Below are positions 1 through 6,129 of a stretch of 10,744 nucleotides of DNA, piece by piece. The notes beneath the pieces are model-generated. The model ran no database searches. It was not told the DNA's origin and saw only the letters and a program-made list of their open reading frames with translations. Source of the stretch: JBCDBH01 sp039184055. GTDB lineage: Bacteria > Acidobacteriota > Thermoanaerobaculia > Multivoradales > J023. The DNA lies in assembly GCA_039184055.1 (NCBI GenBank), contig JBCDBH010000198.1, positions 1 to 10,744 of the forward strand, read 5' to 3'. The position numbers were made by a program, and so were the translations under genes. Position 1 is the first letter of the stretch; every line of letters starts with the position of its first letter.

Positions 1-774
1 CTGATTCGCACTCTCGCCGATTTCGACCCCGGCCTCGATCTCGCCCTCACCACCAATGGCTCCTTGCTCGCCCGCCACGCGCCCGCGCTGGCCGACGCCG
101 GACTCGATCGGGTCACGGTGAGTTTTCACTCGCTCGACGATACGACCGCGCGTCAATTGAGCGGGGTCGATGCACCGCTCTCGGCGGTCCTCGATGGCTT
201 GGCGACGGCCAAACGCGCCGGACTGGGGCCGATCAAGCTCAATGTGGTCGCGATGCGTGACGGCAACGCGAGCGAGATCGTCGACCTGGCTCGTTTCGGT
301 CGCGATCACGGTTATGTCTTGCGCTTTATCGAATACATGGACGTCGGCACGGTCAACGGCTGGGATCCGGCCGCGGTGCTGTCGGCGCGGGAGATCGTCG
401 AACGAATCGACGCGGTCTATCCCCTCGAGCCCGTGGGCCGAAGCCATCGAGGTGAAGTCGCCGAGCGCTATCGCTATGTTGACGGGGGCGGAGAGATCGG
501 CGTGATTCCATCGATCACCCAGCCGTTTTGCGGTGATTGCACCCGCGTCAGGCTGTCGGCCGAAGGCAAGCTCTACACGTGTCTCTTCGCCCAGATCGGG
601 CACGACCTCAAGACACCGCTACGCGCTGGCGACGACGATGCCGCGTTGGCGGCGCGGATCCGCGCCATCTGGCGGGCGCGAACCGATCGCTACAGCGAAG
701 AACGGACGGCTGCTTTGCGTGATGGAACCTTTTCCGCAATACCTAAGGTAGAGATGTTCCGTATCGGCGGCTGA
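1..774 (+). CDS. moaA: MoaA, GTP 3',8-cyclase (5' end outside window)
   Basis: Radical SAM enzyme that, in known members, rearranges GTP to 3',8-cyclo-7,8-dihydro-GTP, the first step of molybdopterin synthesis in the cytoplasm. The frame is open from base 1, giving 257 visible residues. Family members are about 320-340 aa, so the N-terminus with the CxxxCxxC SAM-cluster motif is missing. Visible are the TTNG strand (visible residues 17-20), RFIEYMDVG, and the C-terminal 4Fe-4S site CxxC-x13-C (Cys177, Cys180, Cys194) in a CGDCTRVRLSAEGKLYTC context. The protein ends in RIGG, the conserved C-terminal double glycine that completes the active site. The DRYSEER...VEMFRIGG ending recalls xanthomonad MoaA (from memory). 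The usual S-L/V-D-S-L-D segment reads SFHSLD, a minor variant. The in-frame TTG at 64 is internal, not the true start. No other moa gene is in the window. Confidence 0.95.
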   Translation: MIRTLADFDPGLDLALTTNGSLLARHAPALADAGLDRVTVSFHSLDDTTARQLSGVDAPLSAVLDGLATAKRAGLGPIKLNVVAMRDGNASEIVDLARFGRDHGYVLRFIEYMDVGTVNGWDPAAVLSAREIVERIDAVYPLEPVGRSHRGEVAERYRYVDGGGEIGVIPSITQPFCGDCTRVRLSAEGKLYTCLFAQIGHDLKTPLRAGDDDAALAARIRAIWRARTDRYSEERTAALRDGTFSAIPKVEMFRIGG

Positions 775-797
775 GACATCGTCTCAGGAAATGAAAA

Positions 798-817
798 AGC
801 CCGGCGAAAGCCGGGCT
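798..817. terminator. Bidirectional rho-independent terminator between moaA and the PDZ gene
   Basis: A perfect 8-bp stem AGCCCGGC/GCCGGGCT closes a GAAA tetraloop. It lies between two convergent genes, moaA (stop at 774) and the PDZ protein gene (stop at 847). Read on the - strand the stem is followed at once by TTTTTCATT, a good U-tract. Read on the + strand it is followed by the weaker CTCTTCG. It therefore fits best as the terminator of the - strand sigma/anti-sigma/PDZ transcript and can also stop moaA transcription. Confidence 0.85.
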
Positions 818-846
818 CTTCGAGCGTAGGCGAGGCGCGTCGTGAC

Positions 847-1665
847 TCAGGGTTCGCCGCCTTCGCGTAGGCGTTCTTCCATTTCTTCTAGGCGCTCTTC
901 CATTTCTCGCAGGCGTTCTTCGAGCTCTTCGGTCTCGATACGCTCGAGCTGCTTGAGTCGCTCCCGCACGTCTTCGTTGTCGAGCGCGCGCCAGGCCTCT
1001 TCCATGGCGGATTCCATTTCGCGTTCGAGCTCTTCGCTGATTTCGAGCTCGGCGGCTTGGAGAGCCTCCGCGGCGGTGCCTAGAGCCATCGAGGTCACCA
1101 CGCCGATGCCGTTGGCGAGGCCTTTGATGTCGATCGTTTCGAGCGCTTCGAGGCCCTCGAGGCCGGCCATCATGGAGCTGAGATCGACTTGCTGGCGCTC
1201 TCGCTCGATCAGGGTGGCGGTGGTGACGTCGAACGCACCGTCGCGAAAGTATTCGAGGTCGACCTGGTCACCGGCGCTGAGCTCGCGGACCGCCCGGGTC
1301 AGGTCACGGCCACGCTCGACCGGCGCGCCGTTGATCGCGGTGACGATGTCGCCGACCTGGAGTCCCGCGCGTTCTGCCGGGCTGTCTTCGACGACACGGG
1401 CCAGCATGACGCCTTGGTTTTCGCCGACGCCGAAGTGGGAGCGCAACTCGGGGCTCAGGCTGGTGAGCTCGACACCGAGATAGCCACCGTAGGGGAAGAG
1501 GAAGACGTTGCCCGACTCGAAGCCACGGGCGTTGAGAGATTCGCTGAGCTCGCGTGCTTCGCGCATGCGTTCTTCGGCTTCGCGCTTTCTTTCTTCTTCC
1601 TGCGCCACCGTGGGTAAGGCGGTGAGCAGGCATAGGGTCAGGAGACAGAGCAGGGTCTGTTTCAT
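847..1665 (-). CDS. Exported PDZ-domain protein with Glu-rich coiled-coil tail
   Basis: A 272-aa protein with an N-terminal signal peptide (residues 1-21, hydrophobic LLCLLTLCLLTAL core, likely cut after TVA), so it probably acts in the periplasm. A charged helix follows (22-48), then a PDZ domain at about 62-157 with carboxylate-binding-loop-like GYLGV and the conserved stretch SPAERAGLQVGDIVTAING. The last third (about 208-268) is Glu/Arg-rich with heptad-like EERLREMEERLEEMEERL repeats, a predicted coiled coil. There is no trypsin-like catalytic domain, so it is not a DegP/HtrA protease; PDZ domains commonly bind protein C-termini. Start: ATG at 1665 with AAGGAG (1674-1679) 8 nt upstream, a very good ribosome site. 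It is the last gene of the - strand run, 52 bp after the anti-sigma gene, and ends at the 798-817 terminator. Likely co-transcribed with the sigma/anti-sigma pair; a role in envelope stress sensing is inferred from context only. Confidence 0.85.
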   Translation of the reverse strand: MKQTLLCLLTLCLLTALPTVAQEEERKREAEERMREARELSESLNARGFESGNVFLFPYGGYLGVELTSLSPELRSHFGVGENQGVMLARVVEDSPAERAGLQVGDIVTAINGAPVERGRDLTRAVRELSAGDQVDLEYFRDGAFDVTTATLIERERQQVDLSSMMAGLEGLEALETIDIKGLANGIGVVTSMALGTAAEALQAAELEISEELEREMESAMEEAWRALDNEDVRERLKQLERIETEELEERLREMEERLEEMEERLREGGEP

Positions 1666-1717
1666 CGGACTAGCTCCTTGTCGATCAAGTTCGTTTCAGG
1701 TGAGCTGGATTCGAGTG

Positions 1718-2155
1718 TCAGAGATCGTGTGTGCCCGTCGTCACGGCATGGGGCTCGGCGAGGTCGCGCGCTTTGCGCATCTCGACCAGGTTGGCGACGT
1801 CGAGCACCAGGTCGACGTCGTCGGTTCCACCGAGGTAGAAGACGGGTAGCTCGTCGCGAAGACGTTGGAGCTCGTCGACTTCGGCACGCAGGGCGAGGTA
1901 TTCCTGTCGTAGCTCGTCGAGCTCGGCCTGTCGCTGTTGCTGTTCGTGAATGCCGTGCAGCTGCCAGCCGCCCATCGCGACCAGGAGCACGAGGAGGGCC
2001 GCGGTGGCCCAGCGCCACATGCCGCCGTGGGTGGGACGGCTCGCAGTGGCGGGTTGGTCGAGTCGCGCCAACACTCGACGGGTAAAGCCGGGTGAGGCTT
2101 CGACGGCCGGCAGGCTACGCAAGAGCTCGCCGACCCGGTCGTCTTGCTTCTTCAT
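1718..2155 (-). CDS. Membrane-anchored anti-sigma-factor-like protein
   Basis: A 145-aa single-pass membrane protein. Residues 1-46 form a soluble N-terminus (GELLRSLPAVEASPGFTRRV, resembling sigma-binding regions encoded next to ECF sigma genes). Residues about 47-65 are a transmembrane segment (WRWATAALLVLLVAMGGW). Residues 69-102 form a periplasmic coiled coil rich in Glu, Gln, Leu and Arg, followed by a DDVDLVLDVANLV segment. No HxxxCxxC zinc motif is present, so it is not a ZAS-type anti-sigma factor. Start choice: ATG at 2155 overlaps the sigma stop as ATGA (2152-2155), with GGAG 7 nt upstream inside the sigma gene; this gives translational coupling and is preferred over an upstream in-frame start at 2194. 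The role as anti-sigma rests on topology and position; primary sequence support is modest. Confidence 0.75.
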   Translation of the reverse strand: MKKQDDRVGELLRSLPAVEASPGFTRRVLARLDQPATASRPTHGGMWRWATAALLVLLVAMGGWQLHGIHEQQQRQAELDELRQEYLALRAEVDELQRLRDELPVFYLGGTDDVDLVLDVANLVEMRKARDLAEPHAVTTGTHDL

Positions 2156-2763
2156 GATGCGTCTCCGTGAGCGGAAGGCGAATCGCCGTGCCAATAGGCG
2201 GCCAGGTGCCGTTCGAGTCGCTTGCGTCCCCGGTGGATACGCGATTTGACGGTGCCTTCGGGGAGCTCGAGCAGAGCGGCGATCTCGGGGTAGGTGAGCC
2301 CTTCGATCTCACGCAACACGAGCGGGGCGCGCAACTCGAGGTTGAGACGGGCGAGCGCCCGACGTACCTGACGTTGCGCCTCACTGGCCAGAGTCATGGA
2401 TTGTGGGCCCGACTCCGAGCTGCTGGTGACGTCGGACGAGAAGTTGATCTGCGGCAACATCTGCCGCCAGCGTCGTTGCCGACGCGCCTCGCTACGCACC
2501 AGATTGGTGGCGATTCGATACAAATAGGCGGCGAGCACGCCTTCGTCGCGGTAATGCTCGAGCTGACGCCACAAGCGGACGAAGGTCTCTTGCGCCAGAT
2601 CTTCGGCGCGTTCGGGATCACCGACCAGTCGGGTCAGGTAGTTGACCAGACGGTCTTTGTAGCGGTCGACGAGCTGGGCGAAAGCGTCGGCATCGCCATG
2701 TCGACTGCTTTCGATCAGCTCGATATCGGCCGGGGGTGGAGCGGGTGCGGTCGCCGTCATCAT
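2152..2763 (-). CDS. ECF-family RNA polymerase sigma factor (RpoE-like)
   Basis: A 203-aa group 4 sigma factor. Sigma-2 spans about residues 29-97: the AFAQLVDRYKDRLVNYL helix, the polymerase-binding DLAQETFVRLW motif (55-65), and the promoter-melting/-10 region YLYRIATNLVRSEARR. Sigma-4 spans about 134-187, with the helix-turn-helix YPEIAALLELPEGTVKSRIHRGRKRL that reads the -35 element. A Ser-rich linker (109-122) joins them. It is followed by an overlapping membrane anti-sigma-like gene, the usual arrangement for an envelope-responsive ECF pair. The start may be ATG 2763 or ATG 2760; neither has a well-spaced Shine-Dalgarno (an AGG lies about 16 nt away). A possible ECF promoter at 2774-2799 would leave almost no leader, which would suit leaderless translation. 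The target regulon cannot be told from this window. Confidence 0.93.
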   Translation of the reverse strand: MMTATAPAPPPADIELIESSRHGDADAFAQLVDRYKDRLVNYLTRLVGDPERAEDLAQETFVRLWRQLEHYRDEGVLAAYLYRIATNLVRSEARRQRRWRQMLPQINFSSDVTSSSESGPQSMTLASEAQRQVRRALARLNLELRAPLVLREIEGLTYPEIAALLELPEGTVKSRIHRGRKRLERHLAAYWHGDSPSAHGDAS

Positions 2764-2773
2764 CAGTCGTCAT

Positions 2774-2799
2774 AACGCACCTAGGGCGAAATGGTTCCC
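2774..2799 (-). promoter_or_regulatory. Candidate ECF-type promoter before the sigma gene
   Basis: Read on the - strand, the gap between the sulfatase stop and the sigma start holds GGGAACC (2799-2793) and CGTT (2777-2774), with 16 nt between GGAAC and CGTT. GGAAC -35 and CGT-type -10 elements with about 16-17 nt spacing are typical of ECF sigma promoters, and ECF genes often transcribe themselves. The predicted transcript would start only a few bases before the sigma ATG. The match is by eye and the region is short, so it could be chance. Confidence 0.4.
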
Positions 2800-2807
2800 G
2801 CTGGGTG

Positions 2808-4997
2808 TCAAAGATAGCCGAGCGCCCGTAACCGAGCGGTGGTTTCGGCGTCGACCGTGGGACCGTCATAGTCGGCTCGACCGCGCTGCTCGAGCCACGA
2901 TGCAAAGGTGTTTCGACACCGGGTGGCGCGTCGATCGTCGAGCGGCAAAGGCGTGGTTTCGGTGGGGTCGGTGGTGAGATCGAAGAGACGCCACGGCGCC
3001 ACGCTTTTTCCATGCTGATCGATTTGGTTGCCGCTTTCGAGACATTTCACCTCGGCGAGCCACGCCGCGCGTAGATCGACCGCGCCACGTAGCTCGCTGG
3101 CTTTGGCGTCGACGGTGGCATGGAGCAGCCGAGCCTGGGGCGTGTCGATCGGTGGCAGCGGCCTACCGTCGAATCCCTGGCCGGCCGCTCGATCGACCAG
3201 GGCGAGCACCGTCGCCGCGATATCGACCACGCTCACCGGGGTGTCGATCCGGGTTCCGGCGTGCGCCGCGTCGGGGTATTTCACCAGCAGCGGTACGCGC
3301 ACCATCTCTTCCCACAGCGTGCGTCCATGGTCGAAGCCGCCGTGTTCGGCGAATTCCTCGCCGTGGTCCGAGGCCAAGATCACCAGGCTGTGGTCGTAGA
3401 GATCGAGATCGCGGAGCAGGTCGAGAAAGCGTCCGAACGAGCGATCGGCGTGTGCCACCTCACCGGTGTAGAGGGCGTGCAGGTAGGCGACCTCGTCGGC
3501 GTCTCCGGCGCGGCCGTCGGCGTGAAAACGGAGCGGCTGGTAGGCCGCGTCGGGGAGGTGGCCACCGGGAGCGGCGTCGGCGAAACGTCGATCGAGGCGA
3601 TTCGGCGTGTAGGGAGCGTGGGGATCGACGGTGTGGAGATAGACGAAGTGCGGCCGGTCGACCGGTTCTTCGGTGAGCAAGGAAGCGAGCAGCCCGATGA
3701 TCTCCGCGGAACGGAGCTCACCACCACCGAGATGGTTGGTCAGCAGGAAGGTGTCGAACCCGGTAAAGAGCCCGAATCGAGGACCGGCGATGAAGGAGTG
3801 GCTGATCGCCAACGTTCGGTAGTCGAGCGCGCCGAGCCGGGTCGCGAGCGGTGGTGTGTCGATACCGGTGAACTGGCGGTCGCCACGCATCATGCCGTGC
3901 CGGTCGGCGTATGTTCCGGTCAGGATCGACGTGGTGGCGGGCAGGGTCCAGGCGCTCGAGCTGCGCGCCCGGGTGTAGGTCACCGCGTCGCGCGCGAAGG
4001 CGGCGATCTCGGGGGTGCGATCGGTCGGCGTATCGACCTCGAGAGCGTCGGCGCGGAGCGTGTCGATCACATAGAGAAAGACGTGTAGCGGCCGCTCGGT
4101 GGTCGATTGGCTTTCGATCCACGGCTCCGGGATCGCGAAGGTGAGCATCGATTCGCGCTGGGTGTCGGGCGGCGCGATGACACGGTAGCGAAGCGTCGAC
4201 AGGTGTCCAGGCGGTGTCGTGATCTCGAGTCGCTTGAGGGTGTCCGACGCGTGACCTTGCCAGAGGCGGGTTGTCGCGTTGGCATGGTCGTCACCGGTGA
4301 AGGTCTCGATCACTACCTCACAGGTGGCGCAGCCCGTCATCTCGACCGGGTGAATGCGGATCTGGCTGGACGCGGGTACGAGCGTGGTCATCGAGGAGCC
4401 GGTGTGGAGTTGGACACGACGTCGCGACTCGTCGATCCGATTCGGGCGCTCGGTCCACGAGGGGTCTCGTCGCGGTGCGATCCCGAGACGTGTGCAGCTC
4501 GCCGCGACCAGGCGATCATCCTCATCACGGATGGCCCACGCCATGTCGAGTCGTAGAGTGGTCGATGGCGCGGTCAGCGTGTCGGCGTCGAGGGGCAGGC
4601 GGAGATCGGTCCAACGGGCGGGAAGCGATGCGCTCGACATCTCTCGACCTTCCACTGTCGAAACCGTCACCGTCTGCTGCTCTTCATCAGGGGCGTCGGC
4701 GGCGCGGCAACGCAGGGTGAGATCCCAGGGGCCGTCGCCGAGCGGGCGTTTGATCCACAGCAGCGCCTGACGTCCGGCGATCGTCGATACGTAGCCATTG
4801 CGGTGCGGGCGTGGCGGCGCCCAGGCGCCGACTGGAACGATGCCGCCACCTCGGCCGTCGAAGTGCCAGCGGGGAGCGTCGGCATCGACGACGATCCGTT
4901 GTGGATCGAGCGGCGAACGTCCGTCGGGTGCGGCGCAGCCGTGGATCGCCACGGTGAGCACGAGAGCTGCGACGGGAATGAGAGCGCGGAAGGCCAT
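2808..4997 (-). CDS. Sulfatase/alkaline phosphatase superfamily lipoprotein, threonine in the nucleophile position
   Basis: A 729-aa protein with a lipoprotein signal (hydrophobic 4-19, lipobox-like AIHGC with Cys21), so probably membrane-anchored outside the cytoplasm. Residues 22-300 are an N-terminal extension I do not recognise, probably beta-rich, with a CATC pair at 223-226. The sulfatase fold (PF00884-type) starts near 303: VFLYVIDTLRAD with metal-ligand Asp312, SAWTLPATTSILTG at 348-361, HTVDPHAPY at 455-463, ASDHGEEFAEHGG at 542-554 (Asp544, His545), and VRVPLLVKYPD. It ends ARLRALGYL, a common ending of this clade. The C/SxPxR formylglycine signature reads T-L-P-A-T (351-355), so it is not a classical formylglycine sulfatase; phosphatase, phosphodiesterase or phospho-transferase chemistry on Thr351 is possible. 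Substrate unknown. It is the first gene of the - strand run, 44 bp ahead of the sigma gene. ATG 4997 gives the signal peptide; no clear ribosome site is seen. Confidence 0.88.
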   Translation of the reverse strand: MAFRALIPVAALVLTVAIHGCAAPDGRSPLDPQRIVVDADAPRWHFDGRGGGIVPVGAWAPPRPHRNGYVSTIAGRQALLWIKRPLGDGPWDLTLRCRAADAPDEEQQTVTVSTVEGREMSSASLPARWTDLRLPLDADTLTAPSTTLRLDMAWAIRDEDDRLVAASCTRLGIAPRRDPSWTERPNRIDESRRRVQLHTGSSMTTLVPASSQIRIHPVEMTGCATCEVVIETFTGDDHANATTRLWQGHASDTLKRLEITTPPGHLSTLRYRVIAPPDTQRESMLTFAIPEPWIESQSTTERPLHVFLYVIDTLRADALEVDTPTDRTPEIAAFARDAVTYTRARSSSAWTLPATTSILTGTYADRHGMMRGDRQFTGIDTPPLATRLGALDYRTLAISHSFIAGPRFGLFTGFDTFLLTNHLGGGELRSAEIIGLLASLLTEEPVDRPHFVYLHTVDPHAPYTPNRLDRRFADAAPGGHLPDAAYQPLRFHADGRAGDADEVAYLHALYTGEVAHADRSFGRFLDLLRDLDLYDHSLVILASDHGEEFAEHGGFDHGRTLWEEMVRVPLLVKYPDAAHAGTRIDTPVSVVDIAATVLALVDRAAGQGFDGRPLPPIDTPQARLLHATVDAKASELRGAVDLRAAWLAEVKCLESGNQIDQHGKSVAPWRLFDLTTDPTETTPLPLDDRRATRCRNTFASWLEQRGRADYDGPTVDAETTARLRALGYL

Positions 4998-5139
4998 GGT
5001 CTTGAACGATTTTGGACCGATTTACGCGGGAAAACGGGTTTTGGACGTGTAACTCTGAACGATTTACGGAGTTCTTATACTCGAGAGCGAACGAAATCGT
5101 GCCGACGCGCGTCTAATAGGGTGAGAGAAGGAAATAACT
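4998..5139. promoter_or_regulatory. Divergent intergenic region with a 10-bp direct repeat and a -10-like box
   Basis: This 142-bp gap separates the - strand lipoprotein gene from the + strand 93-aa gene, so it should hold both promoters. TGAACGATTT occurs at 5003-5012 and again at 5056-5065, and the overlapping CGATTTACG occurs at 5018-5026 and 5060-5068. On the + strand TATACT (5076-5081) is a 5/6 match to a sigma70 -10 box, but the only upstream -35 candidate (CTGAAC, 15-bp spacer) is poor. AAGGA at 5128-5132 is the ribosome site of the 93-aa gene. The repeats could be operator half-sites; no known regulator motif is recognised. Confidence 0.4.
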
Positions 5140-5421
5140 GTGTACGCCATGAACAGCTACCCCACACGGCCCGCGATCAAAATCCGTACCGACCATCCGC
5201 TCGCCCTGGTGAGCGCGGTCCGCCAAGCTCTTCGGCACGCCGGTGCCACCTCGGAAGACATCGACCGTTTCAACAAGGAGGCGCGTAGCGCCGGCGACGA
5301 AGGCGCGGCGGCGGTGCGTACGCTGTGCGCGTCATGGGCCGATCTCGATATTCGGCCCGACGCCCTGGCGCCCCTTTTGCCATTTCGTCGTGAGGGTGTC
5401 GATCCACAGCGGTCTACGTGA
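5140..5421 (+). CDS. Small protein of unknown function (93 aa)
   Basis: I do not recognise a named family. The protein is soluble-looking: no signal peptide and no transmembrane segment. Residues 13-33 (IKIRTDHPLALVSAVRQALR) and 36-50 (ATSEDIDRFNKEARS) look like two helices, followed by an Ala/Gly-rich hinge and a further helix around 56-68 with the only Cys (63) and Trp (66). It recalls small conserved hypothetical proteins that begin with an 'NHPLALVSAVR-ALR-AG' type segment, from memory only. GTG at 5140 is chosen because AGAAGGA (to 5132) sits 7 nt upstream; ATG 5149 would be 16 nt away. It runs in the same direction as the peptide/dehydrogenase pair, but a 309-bp gap with a hairpin and its own promoter candidate separates them, so common function is unproven. 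Confidence 0.65.
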   Translation: MYAMNSYPTRPAIKIRTDHPLALVSAVRQALRHAGATSEDIDRFNKEARSAGDEGAAAVRTLCASWADLDIRPDALAPLLPFRREGVDPQRST

Positions 5422-5425
5422 CGAA

Positions 5426-5447
5426 GGGTCGGAGGACGCTCCGGCCC
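5426..5447 (+). terminator. Strong hairpin just after the 93-aa gene, possible terminator
   Basis: Four bases after the stop codon, GGGTCGGAG/CTCCGGCCC forms a 9-bp stem (one G-U pair) around a GACG loop. There is no T-tract after it, so it is not a textbook rho-independent terminator. It may still protect the 3' end of the message or help termination. Confidence 0.45.
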
Positions 5448-5563
5448 GGACCACCAGTCGTCGGATCGAAGGTTCCCGCGCGAGCTCGGTCCTGGCCGAT
5501 GGACACCCACGACGGAATGGACAGTCGCCGTCTTCGCGGTGAGTTTCCGATTCACGAGATGAT

Positions 5564-5577
5564 CCTACCGGGGTAGG
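5564..5577. repeat. Inverted repeat next to the -35 box, possible operator
   Basis: CCTACC-GG-GGTAGG is a perfect 6-bp inverted repeat. It lies 8 bp upstream of the TTGACA box at 5586, where an activator or repressor could bind. It is short and cannot be assigned to a regulator. Confidence 0.35.
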
Positions 5578-5585
5578 TCTGACCC

Positions 5586-5614
5586 TTGACAGGGACTAGA
5601 CATCTTGGAAGAAT
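5586..5614 (+). promoter_or_regulatory. Candidate sigma70-type promoter of the peptide gene
   Basis: A perfect -35 box TTGACA (5586-5591) is followed after 17 bp by AAGAAT (5609-5614), a 4/6 match to TATAAT. The -35 box sits inside CCCT-TGAC-AGGG (5583-5594), a small inverted repeat. CTTGACAG recurs at 5633-5640, but no good -10 box follows the second copy. The predicted leader before the peptide ATG is about 110 nt. Confidence 0.45.
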
Positions 5615-5730
5615 TGTGGTTCCGAGAGGGAGCTTGACAGACACGCGACGGCTCGGTTCATGGCCTTGTCGAAGCTGGTCCATCCATTTCAATTTTGTGG
5701 GGAACGAAACAGCAACCTGAGGTGAGCAGC

Positions 5731-5988
5731 ATGAGCGCAGAGAAGACCCTGACCCAGTTCAACGAGCTACCCATCGATGTCGTCCGCCAGATGCTTCTCG
5801 ACGACGAGGCCCGTCAACGTTTCGCTGCCGAGCCCGCGGCTACTTTGGCGTCGTACGGGATTGAAGTCGATGTTCCGAATCAAGTCGAGCTTCCGTACCT
5901 TGCGTCCGACAGCGGCGCGAGCGAAGAGTCGGACAGCGGAGCGATCTGGGCTTTCATTTCGATTTTTTGGCCCAACGCCGAAGGCTGA
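5731..5988 (+). CDS. NHLP-like leader peptide, putative RiPP precursor (85 aa)
   Basis: ATG 5731 has GAGGTGA (5719-5725) 5 nt upstream and is preferred over an in-frame TTG at 5695 with no ribosome site. Residues 13-49 match the pattern of nitrile-hydratase-like leader peptides: a helix ELPIDVVRQMLLDDEARQRF followed by AxEPAATLASYGIEVDVP, like the 'D-FR--L--DP-AAL---GI--P' of that family (from memory). After a VELPYL hinge (52-57), the tail is quite different: SDSGA occurs twice (59-63 and 67-71) around an acidic SEE, then IWAFISIFWPNAEG. There is no Cys, and all four Thr or fewer lie in the leader; the tail has only Ser as a heteroatom side chain suited to azole or dehydro modification. A SagB-like dehydrogenase gene follows on the same strand. 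A precursor role is inferred from leader type plus neighbour; alternatives are a small carrier or an enzyme subunit with a relic leader. Confidence 0.7.
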   Translation: MSAEKTLTQFNELPIDVVRQMLLDDEARQRFAAEPAATLASYGIEVDVPNQVELPYLASDSGASEESDSGAIWAFISIFWPNAEG

Positions 5989-6001
5989 CCTTGCCAGTTG
6001 A

Positions 6002-6038
6002 CGGGCGCCACCGTATGAAGTGGAGGCGGTCGCGCCCG
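6002..6038 (+). other. Hairpin between peptide and dehydrogenase genes, possible attenuator
   Basis: CGGGCGCCACCG (6002-6013) and CGGTCGCGCCCG (6027-6038) pair over 11 of 12 positions, with one C-C mismatch and a 13-nt loop. It begins 13 bp after the peptide stop codon and has no T-tract behind it. In RiPP operons such a hairpin often lets the precursor message accumulate above that of the enzyme genes; that function here is inferred from position. Confidence 0.5.
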
Positions 6039-6062
6039 AGGCCAAGATAATCGAGGCCAAGA
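6037..6062. repeat. 11-bp tandem-spaced direct repeat
   Basis: CGAGGCCAAGA occurs at 6037-6047 and again at 6052-6062, start to start 15 bp. The first copy overlaps the end of the hairpin. It lies in the 141-bp gap between the peptide and the dehydrogenase genes. No known binding motif is recognised. Confidence 0.4.
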
Positions 6063-6129
6063 CAGAGCGAAGCCGATGAGGCTCGTATGAGCTAGTCTGC
6101 TTTCACAGATCGCCTTTCAGCCGTTCCAC

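Larger units (their letters stand above)
5448..5730 (+). promoter_or_regulatory. Gene-free region holding the likely promoter of the peptide gene
   Basis: No convincing gene is seen in these 283 bases; the short open frames here are antisense or shifted extensions with no ribosome site. It contains an inverted repeat (5564-5577), the promoter candidate at 5586-5614, a second TTGACA (5634-5639), and the ribosome site GAGGTGA (5719-5725) of the peptide gene, 5 nt before its ATG. This is more regulatory space than any other gene in the window has. Confidence 0.5.

Noticed and set aside
886..960. Repeated GCG(C/T)TCTTCCATTTC-like units as a DNA repeat element
   Set aside because: These encode the Glu/Arg heptads of the PDZ protein's coiled coil, so the repetition is explained by the protein.
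2618..3013. - strand open frame across the sulfatase end and sigma start, with an ATG at 2773 that has AGG 6 nt upstream
   Set aside because: Its translation is Arg/Pro/Ser-rich noise that overlaps two well-supported genes in another frame.
3120..4088. + strand open frame of 322 codons opposite the sulfatase-like gene
   Set aside because: Antisense to conserved sulfatase motifs, with repetitive Val/Gly/Glu/Arg composition and no ribosome site.
5157..5555. - strand open frame of 132 codons and + strand open frame 5243-5542 in the region of the 93-aa gene
   Set aside because: Both are Arg/Ser-rich shifted or antisense readings without ribosome sites; the GTG 5140 frame has a good one and balanced composition.
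5634..5662. Second TTGACA as an independent promoter
   Set aside because: The hexamer 17 bp downstream (TTCATG) matches the -10 consensus poorly.
6015..6050. Tiny 11-codon frame (ATG at 6015) in the gap between peptide and dehydrogenase
   Set aside because: All Arg/Pro-rich, inside the hairpin and without a ribosome site; no support as a second peptide.
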